From assembly GCF_000972785.3 (NCBI RefSeq), contig NZ_CP011253.3, positions 4,774,001 to 4,838,000 of the forward strand: a stretch of 64,000 nucleotides of DNA, in the 5' to 3' direction. Under the pieces are notes generated by a model that worked only from the letters and a program-made list of their open reading frames with translations, searched no databases and was not told where the DNA came from. Positions 17,706-26,962 of the stretch are shown here, in pieces. Each line of letters opens with the position of its first letter. Within the stretch, counting starts at the first letter, position 1. The stretch comes from Pandoraea oxalativorans (GTDB lineage Bacteria > Pseudomonadota > Gammaproteobacteria > Burkholderiales > Burkholderiaceae). The position numbers were made by a program, and so were the translations under genes.

Positions 17706-18086
17706 ATGCCACTCGCTCACATTTCAATGCGTACGGGAAAGACCGAGGCTTACAGACAAGCCATATTCGATGGCGTTTATCGCGCGCTGCGGGAAACCTT
17801 CACGGTTCCCGAAGACGGCCAGTTCATGGCGTTGACCGAGCATGACGCAGCGAACTTCCGCTACGGGGCGACTTATCTCGACGTGGCGCGAAGCGACGAC
17901 CTCGTGTTCATCCAGATCACTGCAAACAACACCCGCACGAAGGAACAAAAGAAGGCGCTGTTCCGGCGGATTGCCGAGCTGCTCAGCGAGAATCCCGGCA
18001 TCCGCCCCGAGGACGTATTCGTGAATCTCGTCGAAGTCGAGAAAGAAAACTGGTCGCTGGGACTGGGCCTCTCGCAGTACGCGTGA
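17706..18086 (+). CDS. Tautomerase family protein
   Basis: A 126-residue member of the tautomerase superfamily. Pro2 becomes the catalytic N-terminal proline after removal of Met1. The sequence MPLAHISMRTGKTEAYRQAIFDGVYRALRETF and the later VFVNLVEVEKENWSLGLG fit the longer (about 125-residue) group. Such enzymes shuttle protons on enol/keto acids or dehalogenate; the substrate is not deducible. GAGGAA precedes the ATG. It is divergent from a LysR gene, the usual layout for regulated catabolic enzymes. Confidence 0.9.
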   Translation: MPLAHISMRTGKTEAYRQAIFDGVYRALRETFTVPEDGQFMALTEHDAANFRYGATYLDVARSDDLVFIQITANNTRTKEQKKALFRRIAELLSENPGIRPEDVFVNLVEVEKENWSLGLGLSQYA

Positions 18087-18142
18087 GGCTGGCGGATCGG
18101 CGCACAACCCAATATGCCGTCGTCCACGTAGCGGAATGAAAG

Positions 18143-18178
18143 CCCGGCGGTCCGCTTCGGGCCGCCGGGTTCTTCTCT
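18143..18178 (+). terminator. Rho-independent terminator of the tautomerase gene
   Basis: CCCGGCGG (18143-18150) pairs perfectly with CCGCCGGG (18162-18169), with additional CCG/CGG pairing inside, and ttcttct follows. Confidence 0.8.
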
Positions 18179-18215
18179 AAGATCAACTTCGCTTTCGAGC
18201 CGCCCCGCGCGTCGG

Positions 18216-18590
18216 TCAATCGAAGTCGAACATCTCGAACAACGACTTCTTCTTGCGCGAACGGTCGTAGTGGCGACGGCGGTCGTCGTGGCCATGATGG
18301 GTGTTGCGGTGTCTGTCGTCGTCATCGCGCATGTCATTATCGTCACGATATTCACGGGACGCCCGATGCTCACGTGCGTCGTACCCGCCGTGTCCAAATC
18401 CACCCCGCCCGCCGTGGCCGCCTTGCACGGCTTGCGCAGACGCCGCGGGGGTCCCGTCCGTGCGCTCGATCAGCTTGTCCAACTCGCCACGATCGAGCCA
18501 CACGCCACGACACTTCGGGCAGTAATCGATCTCCACCCCCTGACGCTCGGTCATCAACATATCCGGGACACCGCATACAGGACACTTCAT
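18216..18590 (-). CDS. Zinc-ribbon (TFIIB-like) protein
   Basis: A 124-residue protein with a zf-TFIIB domain at residues 1-42: C-P-V-C at 3-6 and C-P-K-C at 24-27, followed by GVWLDRGELDKLIER, the typical helix of this family. The remainder is low complexity, first Gly/His-rich, then Asp/Arg/His-rich (RHRNTHHGHDDRRRHYDR), and ends KKKSLFEMFDFD. The His-rich tail might bind metal or nucleic acid. The function of this family is unknown. Confidence 0.85.
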   Translation of the reverse strand: MKCPVCGVPDMLMTERQGVEIDYCPKCRGVWLDRGELDKLIERTDGTPAASAQAVQGGHGGRGGFGHGGYDAREHRASREYRDDNDMRDDDDRHRNTHHGHDDRRRHYDRSRKKKSLFEMFDFD

Positions 18591-18712
18591 CGCTTCGCTC
18601 CGTTACGTAAAGGACAACGTCCTCAATGTATCGAGCGCATCGCAACGAAAAAACCTGTATTTCCATTCATTCAAGTTCGAAAAAACCGAACGCTCAACCC
18701 GTCCGCGTAAAC

Positions 18713-18746
18713 AAAAAAGCGGTGCCGACTTTCACCGGCACCGCCT
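18713..18746 (-). terminator. Rho-independent terminator of terC paralogue 2
   Basis: GCGGTGCCG (18719-18727) pairs with CGGCACCGC (18735-18743); on the minus strand a run of T residues follows. Confidence 0.88.
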
Positions 18747-18772
18747 TTGTTCACCTCTCGGTGACGTATCGA

Positions 18773-19543
18773 TTAGTGCAGCACGCGCGCTTTCTGCGCG
18801 TCACGTCGCGCCTTGGCACGACGCGTCATCATGTTCAGCCCTTCGACGAAGGCCGAGAACGCCATGGCCGCGTAGATATAACCCTTCGGGATGTGCGACC
18901 CGAAGCCCTCGGCGATCAGCGTCATGCCAATCACCAGCAGGAAGCCCAGCGCCAGCATGACCACCGTCGGATTCGCCGCGATGAAGCGCGAGAGCGGACC
19001 GGCCATGAACAGCATCGCCGTCACGGCTGCGATCACCGCGATGAACATGATCGGGATGTGCTCGGTCATGCCCACTGCCGTCACAATGCTGTCGATGGAG
19101 AACACCAGGTCCAGCACCAGAATCTGCATCACGGCCGCGCGTGCGGTGATCGTCGCCAGCGTGCCCGACGCGTCGCCGTTCGCTTCGTCTTCGGTTCCCG
19201 TCGCCACGTGGTGATGCATCTCCTTCGTCGCCTTCCACACTAGGAAGAGACCACCGGCGATCAGGATCAGATCACGCCACGAGAAGCCGTGGTCGAACAA
19301 TTCGAAGAGCGGTGTCGTCAGTTTGGCGATCCAGGCCACCGTGCCGAGCAACGCCAACCGCATGACCAGCGCCAATCCGATACCCATGCGCTGCGTGCGT
19401 GCGCGCATCGCCAGCGGCAATTTGTTCGTCAGGATCGAGATGAAGATCAGGTTGTCGATGCCGAGCACGACCTCCATGACCACCAGCGTGACAAGCGCCG
19501 CCCACACCGCCGGGTCGACCGCCAAAGCAAGTAGATAGTCCAT
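18773..19543 (-). CDS. TerC family integral membrane protein, paralogue 2
   Basis: A 256-residue polytopic membrane protein. The two family signatures are [11 protein letters not shown] near 25-35 and [11 protein letters not shown] near 138-148. A hydrophilic loop with [17 protein letters not shown] holds three consecutive histidines, as in many TerC proteins. The C-terminus is basic ([16 protein letters not shown]). It differs clearly from the first paralogue at 6.3-7.1 kb, which belongs to the YjbE-like branch. Metal export is the likely role by family; no neighbour helps. Confidence 0.88.
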   Translation of the reverse strand: MDYLLALAVDPAVWAALVTLVVMEVVLGIDNLIFISILTNKLPLAMRARTQRMGIGLALVMRLALLGTVAWIAKLTTPLFELFDHGFSWRDLILIAGGLFLVWKATKEMHHHVATGTEDEANGDASGTLATITARAAVMQILVLDLVFSIDSIVTAVGMTEHIPIMFIAVIAAVTAMLFMAGPLSRFIAANPTVVMLALGFLLVIGMTLIAEGFGSHIPKGYIYAAMAFSAFVEGLNMMTRRAKARRDAQKARVLH

Positions 19544-19701
19544 ATGTGCGCCAGAGTTTCCGTATGGTTATCGGGACCACCGTCGCCATCCGGCACCGGT
19601 CATCCCCTTTCGTCTCCCGCACACAACGTAGGGTGCGGGCTCAGGACAGCATCATCGTCGAACTCACGCTTCGTAAAAACCAGCTATATACTTCAGTTGA
19701 G

Positions 19702-19716
19702 TTCGGTTTTTCCGAA
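19702..19716 (+). promoter_or_regulatory. Hairpin just upstream of the nhaR-like start
   Basis: TTCGG and CCGAA flank five T residues and end 11 bp before the start codon. It could occlude the ribosome site or be an operator. No good Shine-Dalgarno is seen. Confidence 0.4.
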
Positions 19717-19727
19717 GTTTTATCACT

Positions 19728-20702
19728 ATGTTGAACTACCGCCATCTTTACTACTTCTGGGTGGTCGTCAAGGAAGGTGGCTTTGCCAGAGCCGCCGACC
19801 GCCTCGACATGGCCGTCCAGACCATCAGCGCGCAGGTCCGTGAGCTGGAAAGGTCGCTGGGTCACCAGTTACTCAAACCGGCCGGACGCGGCGTCGCCAT
19901 GACCGAACCCGGACAGGCCGCTTTCCGACGCGCCGAGGAAATCTTCCGTCTCGGGCAGTCGATTCCCGACGAAGTCCGCGCAGCCGCAAGCGGCCGTGTG
20001 GCACGCCTCGCCGTCGGTCTCGCCGACGGCATCTCGAAACTCGCGGCCCACGCCATTCTCGCACCGGTGCTCGACACCCCATCGCTGCGACTCGTATGCC
20101 ACGAAGGCGAGCACGAACAGTTGCTCGCCGAACTCGCCCTGCACGAGCTCGATCTGGTGCTTGCCAGCCAGCCCGCGCCGTACAACCCGACCTTGCGGCT
20201 TGCGAGCGAGCGTCTGGTGGAGTCGCCTGTCGACTGGTACGGACCGGCATCGCGCGTGCGCAACGTCTCGCGCGACACGTTCCCACAATGCCTTGCGTCC
20301 CTGCCCGTATTATTGCCGACGGGACACTCGGCCCTGCGCGCCCGCCTCGACCAGTGGTTCGAGACACAGGGCATTCGTCCGAACATTGTGGGCGAATTTG
20401 AAGACAGCGCGCTGATGGCGGTGTTCGCCACGCGCGGCATGGGTGTGTTCCCGCTGAGCGAAGCCGGGGCCGGCGACGTCTCGCTGCTGCGCGGTCTGCG
20501 CTGGCTGGGCCGTCCGGACGACGTCCACGAGGACATTCACGCGATCCGCTCGCGACGCGGCGAAGGCCACCCGCTCGTCACCCGCATCGTCGAGGGTATG
20601 CGAGTCACCACGAACGGGGTGCCGTCCGGTTCTGATATAAGAAGGACTGACGCGCCATCCGGGCCGTCGTCATCTGTAAGGAAACCTCATGTCGAGTCGT
20701 AG
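19728..20702 (+). CDS. NhaR-like LysR-family regulator
   Basis: A 324-residue LysR regulator. The N-terminus LNYRHLYYFWVVVKEGGFARAADRLDMAVQTISAQVRELE is close to that of E. coli NhaR (HLYYFW and QTI are shared), and GEFEDSALMAVFATRGMGVF also fits NhaR. NhaR senses Na+ and activates Na+/H+ antiporter genes. The protein ends with a hydrophilic tail of about 30 residues beyond the domain. The 3 prime end overlaps the next gene by 14 bp, so both are probably co-transcribed; the next gene encodes an AI-2E/UPF0118 membrane protein. Confidence 0.87.
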   Translation: MLNYRHLYYFWVVVKEGGFARAADRLDMAVQTISAQVRELERSLGHQLLKPAGRGVAMTEPGQAAFRRAEEIFRLGQSIPDEVRAAASGRVARLAVGLADGISKLAAHAILAPVLDTPSLRLVCHEGEHEQLLAELALHELDLVLASQPAPYNPTLRLASERLVESPVDWYGPASRVRNVSRDTFPQCLASLPVLLPTGHSALRARLDQWFETQGIRPNIVGEFEDSALMAVFATRGMGVFPLSEAGAGDVSLLRGLRWLGRPDDVHEDIHAIRSRRGEGHPLVTRIVEGMRVTTNGVPSGSDIRRTDAPSGPSSSVRKPHVES

Positions 20703-21759
20703 CGACCAGCGCAAGTTCTTCCACCTCATGCTGTTCGTCGTGACGATCGTGTTCGGGTGGATTCTGTTTCCGCTGTTCGGCGCAGTGTTCTGGGGGACGA
20801 TTCTCGCCGTGCTGTTCCAGCCGGTGCAGCGCCGCATTCTGGTTCGTATGCGCGCACGCCCCAATCTCGCCGCCCTCACCACGCTCGCGCTGATTCTGCT
20901 CATCGTGATTCTGCCGCTCACGCTCGTCGTGGGCATGCTCACGCAGGAAATCAGCACGGCGCTCGTACGCTTTCGCACCGATCTGCCGCAACTGACGGTG
21001 TCCTTCCAGCAATTGCTCGATCGCCTGCCCGCCAGCGTTCACCGGATCATGGATCTGGCCGGTGTGCAGGACGTCAACGCCATTCAGCAAAAACTGGGCG
21101 ACGGGGCCGCACAGATCGGGCGTCTGGTTGCGGTGTACCTCGTGAGCATTGGGCAGAACACCGCGCAGTTGCTGATGAGCTTCGGCGTGATGCTCTATTT
21201 GCTGTTCTTCCTGCTGCGCGACGGGACAGCGCTCGGCGCGATGATTCGACGCGCCCTGCCGCTCGACGAGCGTCACAAGGGGCAGTTGATCCGGCAATTC
21301 ACCACCGTGGTCCGCGCGACGGTCAAAGGCAACATCGCGGTAGCGGTGGCGCAAGGCGCGCTCGGCGGCTTCATCTTCGCCGTGCTCGGCATTCAGGGCT
21401 ACGTGCTGGCGGCCGTGGTGATGGCCTTTCTGTCGCTGCTTCCGGCCGTGGGCGCTGCCGTGGTGTGGGTGCCCGTGGGCATCTGGCTGCTGCTCGCCGG
21501 GCATATCTGGAAGGCGGTGATCCTGTTCGCGTTCTGCGGCACCATCGTCAGCCTGGTCGATAACGTGCTGCGCCCGATCCTCGTGGGCAAGGACACCAAG
21601 CTGCCCGACTGGGTCGTGCTGATCTCCACGCTCGGCGGCATGTCGCTCTTCGGCCTGACGGGTTTCGTGATCGGGCCGCTCATCGCCGCGCTTTTCATCG
21701 CGAGCTGGAACATCTACACGCGTCTGCGCGATGACGATGAGGCGGTCGATGCAGGCTGA
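20689..21759 (+). CDS. AI-2E family (UPF0118) transporter
   Basis: A 356-residue polytopic protein with about eight hydrophobic segments. The central block VMLYLLFFLLRDG, the segment VKGNIAVAVAQGALGG and the C-terminal LPDWVVLISTLGGMSLFGLTGFVIGPLIAALF are hallmarks of the family. Members include the proposed AI-2 exporter TqsA, and a Na+(Li+)/H+ antiporter has been reported in the family. The TAAGG ribosome site lies inside the 3 prime end of the NhaR-like gene, so coupling with that sodium-type regulator favours an ion-antiport role as an inference. Confidence 0.88.
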   Translation: MSSRSDQRKFFHLMLFVVTIVFGWILFPLFGAVFWGTILAVLFQPVQRRILVRMRARPNLAALTTLALILLIVILPLTLVVGMLTQEISTALVRFRTDLPQLTVSFQQLLDRLPASVHRIMDLAGVQDVNAIQQKLGDGAAQIGRLVAVYLVSIGQNTAQLLMSFGVMLYLLFFLLRDGTALGAMIRRALPLDERHKGQLIRQFTTVVRATVKGNIAVAVAQGALGGFIFAVLGIQGYVLAAVVMAFLSLLPAVGAAVVWVPVGIWLLLAGHIWKAVILFAFCGTIVSLVDNVLRPILVGKDTKLPDWVVLISTLGGMSLFGLTGFVIGPLIAALFIASWNIYTRLRDDDEAVDAG

Positions 21760-21776
21760 TGGGAATCAGCGCTGCA

Positions 21777-23339
21777 TTACTGCTGCAGGATACCTTCGAC
21801 GTCCGTCGCGACTTGTGCCATCAGGCCGTCCCAGTCCCCGCGCGACGGCTGCCGGTACAACGAAACCGACGGATACCAGTCGCTGTCGCGCCGTGTCAGT
21901 TGCCAGCGCCAGTCCGGCGTGTAGTTCAGCAGTACCCACACCGGTTTGCCCAGCGCACCGGCCAGATGCACCACCGCCGTGTCGGCGGCAATCACCAGAT
22001 CCATTTGCGCGATGACGGCCGCCGTCTCCGCGAAGTCGCTGAGCTTCGCGCCGATGTCGTGCACGTTGCCGTGCGCGCTTCGGTAGCTCGCGAGTTCGGC
22101 GTGCTCCTCATCCGTGGCGTCGACCTGTAACGAATAGAATTGGGCGTTCGTGGCAAACAGCGGGGCCCAGTGCTTCAGTGCGATGTCCCGATGCGGCGGG
22201 AACGCACGCGTGCGCCACACAAATCCAACACGCACTGCCCCTTCCGGCTTTGCCCCGAGGGCGGAACGCCAGACCATCTCGCGTCCGGCGCTGGAGCGCA
22301 GATAGGGCGTATGCACCGCCACATCTCCCGCGACCTTGAGCAGATGCGGCAGGCTAAGCAGCGGCAATTGCCAGTCGAACGACGGCACGGGCATGTGCTC
22401 GCCGAGCACTGTCACGCCGCGCGCGAAGCCGCCCAGCAGCGTGACCAGCGGTGCCTGCACGGAGAGCACCACCGTCGCCCCCATCGCCACCAGACGCGGC
22501 ACGAAGCGCACGAACTGCAACGTGTCGCCGAAGCCCTGCTCGCTGTAGACGAACACCGTCTTACCCGCGAGCGGCGCTTTGCCGTCCCACAAACGATCGT
22601 TGAAACGTCGCTTTTGGCCACCGTCCTGCCAGCGCCATTCGTAGTCGTGCCAGCCGTGCTCGAAGTCGCCCAGCAGCAAATTGGTTTGCGCCCGGTTGGT
22701 CCGCGCGCCCGCGTGATCCGGCGACAGCTTGACGGCATCGCGCAGGCATTGGAGCGCATCGGCGAAGGCATGCTGCTCGCGCAGCGCCACGCCCAGATTC
22801 ACCAGCGGGTCCGGCTGCTGCGGCGCAATGGCATTGGCGAGCCGGTAGGCAGCGATCTCTTCGTCGAAGCGACCCAGCGCACCGAGCGCTCGACCGCGGT
22901 TGAAATGCGCCTGCCACAGTGCAGGCGCTTTGGCCGAGGTACGTTCGAACCAGACGAGCGCACGCGCGTTGTCGCCCGCCTGCGCCCACGTCAGACCGAC
23001 CGTGTGCATCGTGCCGATGACGTCGGGCGATTGCTGTACCGTCGCTTCGAACAGCGCTTCGGCGCGCATCGGACGCCCGGCCTGCAGGCTGGCCATCGCA
23101 GCGTCAAACGTCGCTTGCGCCCCCGGACGCGGCACGAGCGCGAGCAGACGGTCGAAGGCATCGGCCGCGCCCTCGAAAGCGCCTGTGCGCAACGAGACAT
23201 AGGCGAGCCCTTCGAGCGCGGGAAGAAATTCGGGGGATTGTTTCAGAACTTGTCGTAACTCGGCGATCGCCTCGTCGAGCCAGCCGGCGGCACTGAGTTG
23301 TCGTGCACGCTCGCAACGCGCGTCTAATGGCGTCGTCAT
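21777..23339 (-). CDS. TPR-repeat protein with C-terminal glycosyltransferase-like domain
   Basis: A 520-residue cytosolic protein. Residues 1-250 carry about six tetratricopeptide units (AGWLDEAIAELRQVLKQSP, AHFNRGRALGALGRFDEEIAAYRLA and others). Residues 270-520 resemble the GT-B/heptosyltransferase-like domain of TPR proteins: VYSEQGFGDTLQFVRFVPRL, then MDLVIAADTAVVHLAGALGKPVWVLLNYTPDWRWQL. Such proteins act in glycan or surface assembly, often undefined. The start at 23339 was chosen for AAGGA eight bases upstream; an ATG three codons earlier is possible. Convergent with the AI-2E gene. Confidence 0.85.
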   Translation of the reverse strand: MTTPLDARCERARQLSAAGWLDEAIAELRQVLKQSPEFLPALEGLAYVSLRTGAFEGAADAFDRLLALVPRPGAQATFDAAMASLQAGRPMRAEALFEATVQQSPDVIGTMHTVGLTWAQAGDNARALVWFERTSAKAPALWQAHFNRGRALGALGRFDEEIAAYRLANAIAPQQPDPLVNLGVALREQHAFADALQCLRDAVKLSPDHAGARTNRAQTNLLLGDFEHGWHDYEWRWQDGGQKRRFNDRLWDGKAPLAGKTVFVYSEQGFGDTLQFVRFVPRLVAMGATVVLSVQAPLVTLLGGFARGVTVLGEHMPVPSFDWQLPLLSLPHLLKVAGDVAVHTPYLRSSAGREMVWRSALGAKPEGAVRVGFVWRTRAFPPHRDIALKHWAPLFATNAQFYSLQVDATDEEHAELASYRSAHGNVHDIGAKLSDFAETAAVIAQMDLVIAADTAVVHLAGALGKPVWVLLNYTPDWRWQLTRRDSDWYPSVSLYRQPSRGDWDGLMAQVATDVEGILQQ

Positions 23340-23873
23340 GCGGCGCATCCTTGCTTGTCTTGGAATGGGAGGGAGAGGGGCCGGCAAGCCATACGAACGC
23401 CGCAAGCGGGGAAACCGCCCGCAGCGACTGGCGCCGTGGCCCGAGCAAGCGGTGCACACTACACGACCGCACGGCGCGAAGCAAGCCGCGCGGATTGGTC
23501 CGCACAACCTCTCATAAGTTCACAACTTAAACGTAACCAATTGTCGCGATCTGCCTTGTGCGACCGGGTTCGGGCAGCAGCATGCGCCGTCGAACAAAAC
23601 GCCTTTGAAAGCGCATTTTTTAGAAGCGCAAAAGTGCCGCCTCCAATCGGTATCGACTGACGAAACCCAGACTTCCCGCAGTGCAGCATAAATACCACAG
23701 TCGCCTGTCGGCGACGACGTTTGCCAACGTATGACGCCCGCTTTAACATCTTTTTACGGGGCGATCTGGTAGCATCCGCTGCCGTCCCTGCACACGCGCA
23801 ACGTCGCTGCCGTGCTGCACTACGACGCTTCAGCCCTGTTGTCCGTCCGAACCCTCCTCCGAACGAGGTCCTG
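23340..23873. other. 534-bp intergenic region between divergent TPR-glycosyltransferase and ABC permease genes
   Basis: No gene is recognised. On the plus strand TGGTAGCAT (23767-23775) fits an extended -10, about 100 bp before the permease start. AT-rich patches occur near 23520-23545 and 23600-23630. Overlapping open frames here lack ribosome sites and family features. Confidence 0.4.
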
Positions 23874-25613
23874 ATGACGCGCGTAGCCCGTCCGTTCATC
23901 CCCGCCACCGCGCGACGCCTGCTGCCCAACCGCTGGGATTTCATCGCTTTCCCGATCATCATCGGCTTTCTGATGGTCAGCTCGTCGGGCATCCGACAGA
24001 CCTGGGCCCCGCTGGCCGATCTGCATACCGAAGTCATCTCGCTGGACCCGACCAATCTGCCCGAGTACGCACTACGCACCACCTTGCGTATGCTCGCGGC
24101 GATGATCGCTTCGCTGATCTTCACGCTGGTCTATGGCACGCTCGCGGCCAAGAGCCGCCGCGCGGAAAAGCTGCTGGTGCCGATGCTCGACATTCTTCAG
24201 TCGGTGCCGGTGCTGGGCTATATCTCATTTACCGTCACTTTCTTCCTCGCCCTGTTCCCGGGACGCGTGCTTGGCGCCGAATGCGCCGCCATCTTCGCGA
24301 TCTTCACGAGTCAGGCGTGGAACATGACATTCTCGTTCTACCAGTCGATGCGTACCCAGCCGCGCGATCTGTCCGAAGTCGCAGTCAATCTGCGTCTTTC
24401 GCCGTGGCAGCGCTTCTGGAAGCTCGATGTCCCCTATTCCATGCCGGGCCTCATCTGGAACATGATGATGAGCATGTCGGGCGGATGGTTCTTCGTGGTG
24501 GCGTCCGAGGCGATCACCGTGGGCGACAAGACGGTCACGCTGCCGGGCATCGGGGCGTATCTCGCCACCGCCATCCTCCAGCGCGATCTGGGTGCAGTCG
24601 GCTGGGTGATTCTGGCGATGGTCGTGGTCATCGTCATTTACGACCAGTTCCTGTTCCGCCCGATGGTCGCCTGGTCGGACAAGTTCCGCCTGGAAGACAC
24701 GGTCTCGCAGGCCGCGCCCGAATCGTGGGTGCTTAACGTCATTCAACGCACGCGCGCCATTCAGTTGCTGCTGCGTCCGCTGGGCAAGCTGCTGCGCACC
24801 ATCGCCCGCATGCGTATGCCGATCTCGCTGCCCGCCGCGATCCACTCGGAGTCGAAGTCGTCGCTCTCGCGCGTGATCGACTGGCTGTGGGCCGCGCTGC
24901 TCGTGGTGCTCGGTGTGTTCGCCGCGTGGAAGATCGTCACGTTCGTGCTGAGCGAAGTCGGCGGCCCGGAGATTCTGCGCGTGTTCGGCCTCGGCCTGAT
25001 CACACTGGTGCGCGTCGTCGTGCTCATCGCGATTGCGTCGGTGGTCTGGGTGCCGCTGGGGGTGCTGATCGGACTGCGTCCGAAGCTCGCCGAGCGCATT
25101 CAGCCGCTCGCCCAGTTCCTCGCGGCGTTCCCGGCCAACCTGCTGTTCCCGATCTTCGTGGTGCTGATCGTCCACTTCCATCTGAATGCGGACATCTGGC
25201 TCTCGCCGCTGATCGTGCTGGGCACGCAGTGGTACATCCTGTTCAACGTCATCGCCGGTGCGACCGCGTTCCCGAACGACTTCAAGGAAGCCGCCACCAA
25301 CTTCCGCATTCGCGGCTGGCAGTGGTGGCGTCAGGTCATGCTGCCAGGCATCTTCCCCTATTACGTGACGGGGGCGATCACGGCGTCGGGCGGCGCGTGG
25401 AACGCGTCCATCGTGTCGGAATACGTGCAGTGGGGCGACGACAAGGTCGCCGCGCACGGTCTGGGCGCCTACATCGCACAAACGACGGCCGCCGGCGACT
25501 ATCCGCGCATTCTGCTCGGTATCGCGGTCATGGCGCTGTTCGTCGTGCTGTTCAACCGTTTGCTGTGGCGTCCGATGTACGCCATCGCTGAAAACAAGCT
25601 TCGTCTGAATTGA
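23874..25613 (+). CDS. ABC transporter, fused two-domain permease (NitT/TauT-like)
   Basis: A 579-residue inner-membrane protein with two BPD_transp_1 modules in tandem. The first spans about residues 60-270, with the EAA-type loop DLSEVAVNLRLSPWQRFWKLDVPYSMPG; the second spans about 370-570, with DFKEAATNFRIRGWQWWRQVMLPGIFPY. The two halves can form the whole membrane pore. GAGG precedes the ATG. The ATPase follows 10 bp downstream. No periplasmic binding protein is encoded nearby, so the substrate (nitrate, sulphonate, bicarbonate or similar by family) stays open. Confidence 0.9.
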   Translation: MTRVARPFIPATARRLLPNRWDFIAFPIIIGFLMVSSSGIRQTWAPLADLHTEVISLDPTNLPEYALRTTLRMLAAMIASLIFTLVYGTLAAKSRRAEKLLVPMLDILQSVPVLGYISFTVTFFLALFPGRVLGAECAAIFAIFTSQAWNMTFSFYQSMRTQPRDLSEVAVNLRLSPWQRFWKLDVPYSMPGLIWNMMMSMSGGWFFVVASEAITVGDKTVTLPGIGAYLATAILQRDLGAVGWVILAMVVVIVIYDQFLFRPMVAWSDKFRLEDTVSQAAPESWVLNVIQRTRAIQLLLRPLGKLLRTIARMRMPISLPAAIHSESKSSLSRVIDWLWAALLVVLGVFAAWKIVTFVLSEVGGPEILRVFGLGLITLVRVVVLIAIASVVWVPLGVLIGLRPKLAERIQPLAQFLAAFPANLLFPIFVVLIVHFHLNADIWLSPLIVLGTQWYILFNVIAGATAFPNDFKEAATNFRIRGWQWWRQVMLPGIFPYYVTGAITASGGAWNASIVSEYVQWGDDKVAAHGLGAYIAQTTAAGDYPRILLGIAVMALFVVLFNRLLWRPMYAIAENKLRLN

Positions 25614-25623
25614 AGGGACCGTG

Positions 25624-26940
25624 ATGCCGAACGATACTCAAACGATGTCCGGAAAAGAGATCTTCTCGCTCGCCAACGTCAGTCGCGGCTTCCGCAAGGG
25701 CAGTGACGAGCGTCAGGTCCTCGACGGCGTGAACCTGCAACTGCATGAAGGCGAGATCGTCGGCCTGCTGGGCCGCTCCGGCTCGGGCAAATCGACGCTG
25801 CTGCGCATCATCGCGGGCCTGATTCAGCCCAGCTCGGGTGACATCCGCTACATGGGCGAACCGCTCGAGAGCCCGCCGGAAGGCGTGGCAATGGTGTTCC
25901 AGACCTTCGCGCTGTTCCCGTGGCTCACCGTGCTGCAAAACGTGGAAGCCGGACTGGAAGCGCTCGGCGTCGAGCCGAAGGAGCGCCGCAAGCGCGCGCT
26001 GGCCGCCATCGACCTGATCGGTCTGGACGGCTTCGAGAATGCCTATCCGCGCGAACTGTCCGGCGGCATGCGCCAGCGCGTGGGATTCGCCCGGGCACTG
26101 GTCGTCAACCCCACGCTCCTGCTCATGGACGAGCCGTTCTCCGCGCTCGACGTGCTCACGGCCGAAACGCTGCGCACCGACCTGCTCGATTTGTGGAGCC
26201 AGCGTCAGTTGCCGATCAAGTCGATCCTGATCGTCACGCACAACATCGAGGAAGCCGTGTTCATGTGCGACCGGATTCTGGTGCTGTCGTCGAATCCGGG
26301 CCGCGTGGTCGCCGAGATCAAGGTGCCGTTCCCGCATCGCCGCAACCGCCTCGATCCCGCCTTCCGCAAGATGGTGGACGACATCTACGCGCTGATGACC
26401 TCGCGTCGTAACGCGCACACCACGCAGAAGATGCCGCTGGAGCTCTCCAGCCCGCTGCACGAAGTGTCGACCAACCTGATGGCCGGTCTGCTCGAGGCGC
26501 TGGCGGTGCCGCCGTACAACGGACGTGCCGACTTGCCCGATATCGCGCAGACGCTGTTGTTGGAGGTCGACGATCTCTTCCCCGTCGCCGAAATTCTCGA
26601 TCAGCTGGGCTTTGCCGAACTCAAGGAAGGCGACATTCTGCTCACGGCCGCAGGCAAGCGATTCGTGGACGTCAGCACGCAGGAGCGTAAGGTGCTGTTC
26701 GCCGAACACCTGCTGCGCCACGTGCCGCTCGCCGCAAAGATTCGTGCGGTGTTGCAGGAGCGTCGCGGACAGCGCGCGCCGCGCGTGCGTTTCGAGCAGG
26801 AGCTGGAAGACTCGATGTCGGACGATCTCGCGCAGGAAACGCTCGACACCGCGATCAACTGGGGCCGTTACGCCGAGATCTTCTCGTACAACGACCACAC
26901 GGAAACGTTCAGTCTTGAGGACGTGGAAGGCGCGACCTGA
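25624..26940 (+). CDS. ABC transporter ATPase with C-terminal AAA-associated domain (NitT/TauT-like)
   Basis: A 438-residue ATPase. Walker A GRSGSGKS lies near 50, the signature ELSGGMRQRVGFARAL near 140, Walker B LLLMDEPFSALD near 165, and the switch histidine in VTHNIEEAVF near 205. After the NBD (about 265 residues) comes an extra domain of about 150 residues with KMPLELSSPLHEV and FAEHLLRHVPLAAKIR, matching the AAA-associated C-terminal domain found in such ATPases. AAGGGA is best spaced for the ATG at 25624; a GTG lies just before it. A terminator follows. Its partner is the fused permease. Confidence 0.92.
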   Translation: MPNDTQTMSGKEIFSLANVSRGFRKGSDERQVLDGVNLQLHEGEIVGLLGRSGSGKSTLLRIIAGLIQPSSGDIRYMGEPLESPPEGVAMVFQTFALFPWLTVLQNVEAGLEALGVEPKERRKRALAAIDLIGLDGFENAYPRELSGGMRQRVGFARALVVNPTLLLMDEPFSALDVLTAETLRTDLLDLWSQRQLPIKSILIVTHNIEEAVFMCDRILVLSSNPGRVVAEIKVPFPHRRNRLDPAFRKMVDDIYALMTSRRNAHTTQKMPLELSSPLHEVSTNLMAGLLEALAVPPYNGRADLPDIAQTLLLEVDDLFPVAEILDQLGFAELKEGDILLTAAGKRFVDVSTQERKVLFAEHLLRHVPLAAKIRAVLQERRGQRAPRVRFEQELEDSMSDDLAQETLDTAINWGRYAEIFSYNDHTETFSLEDVEGAT

Positions 26941-26962
26941 GTACCGCCAGCCCTGAAAACAC

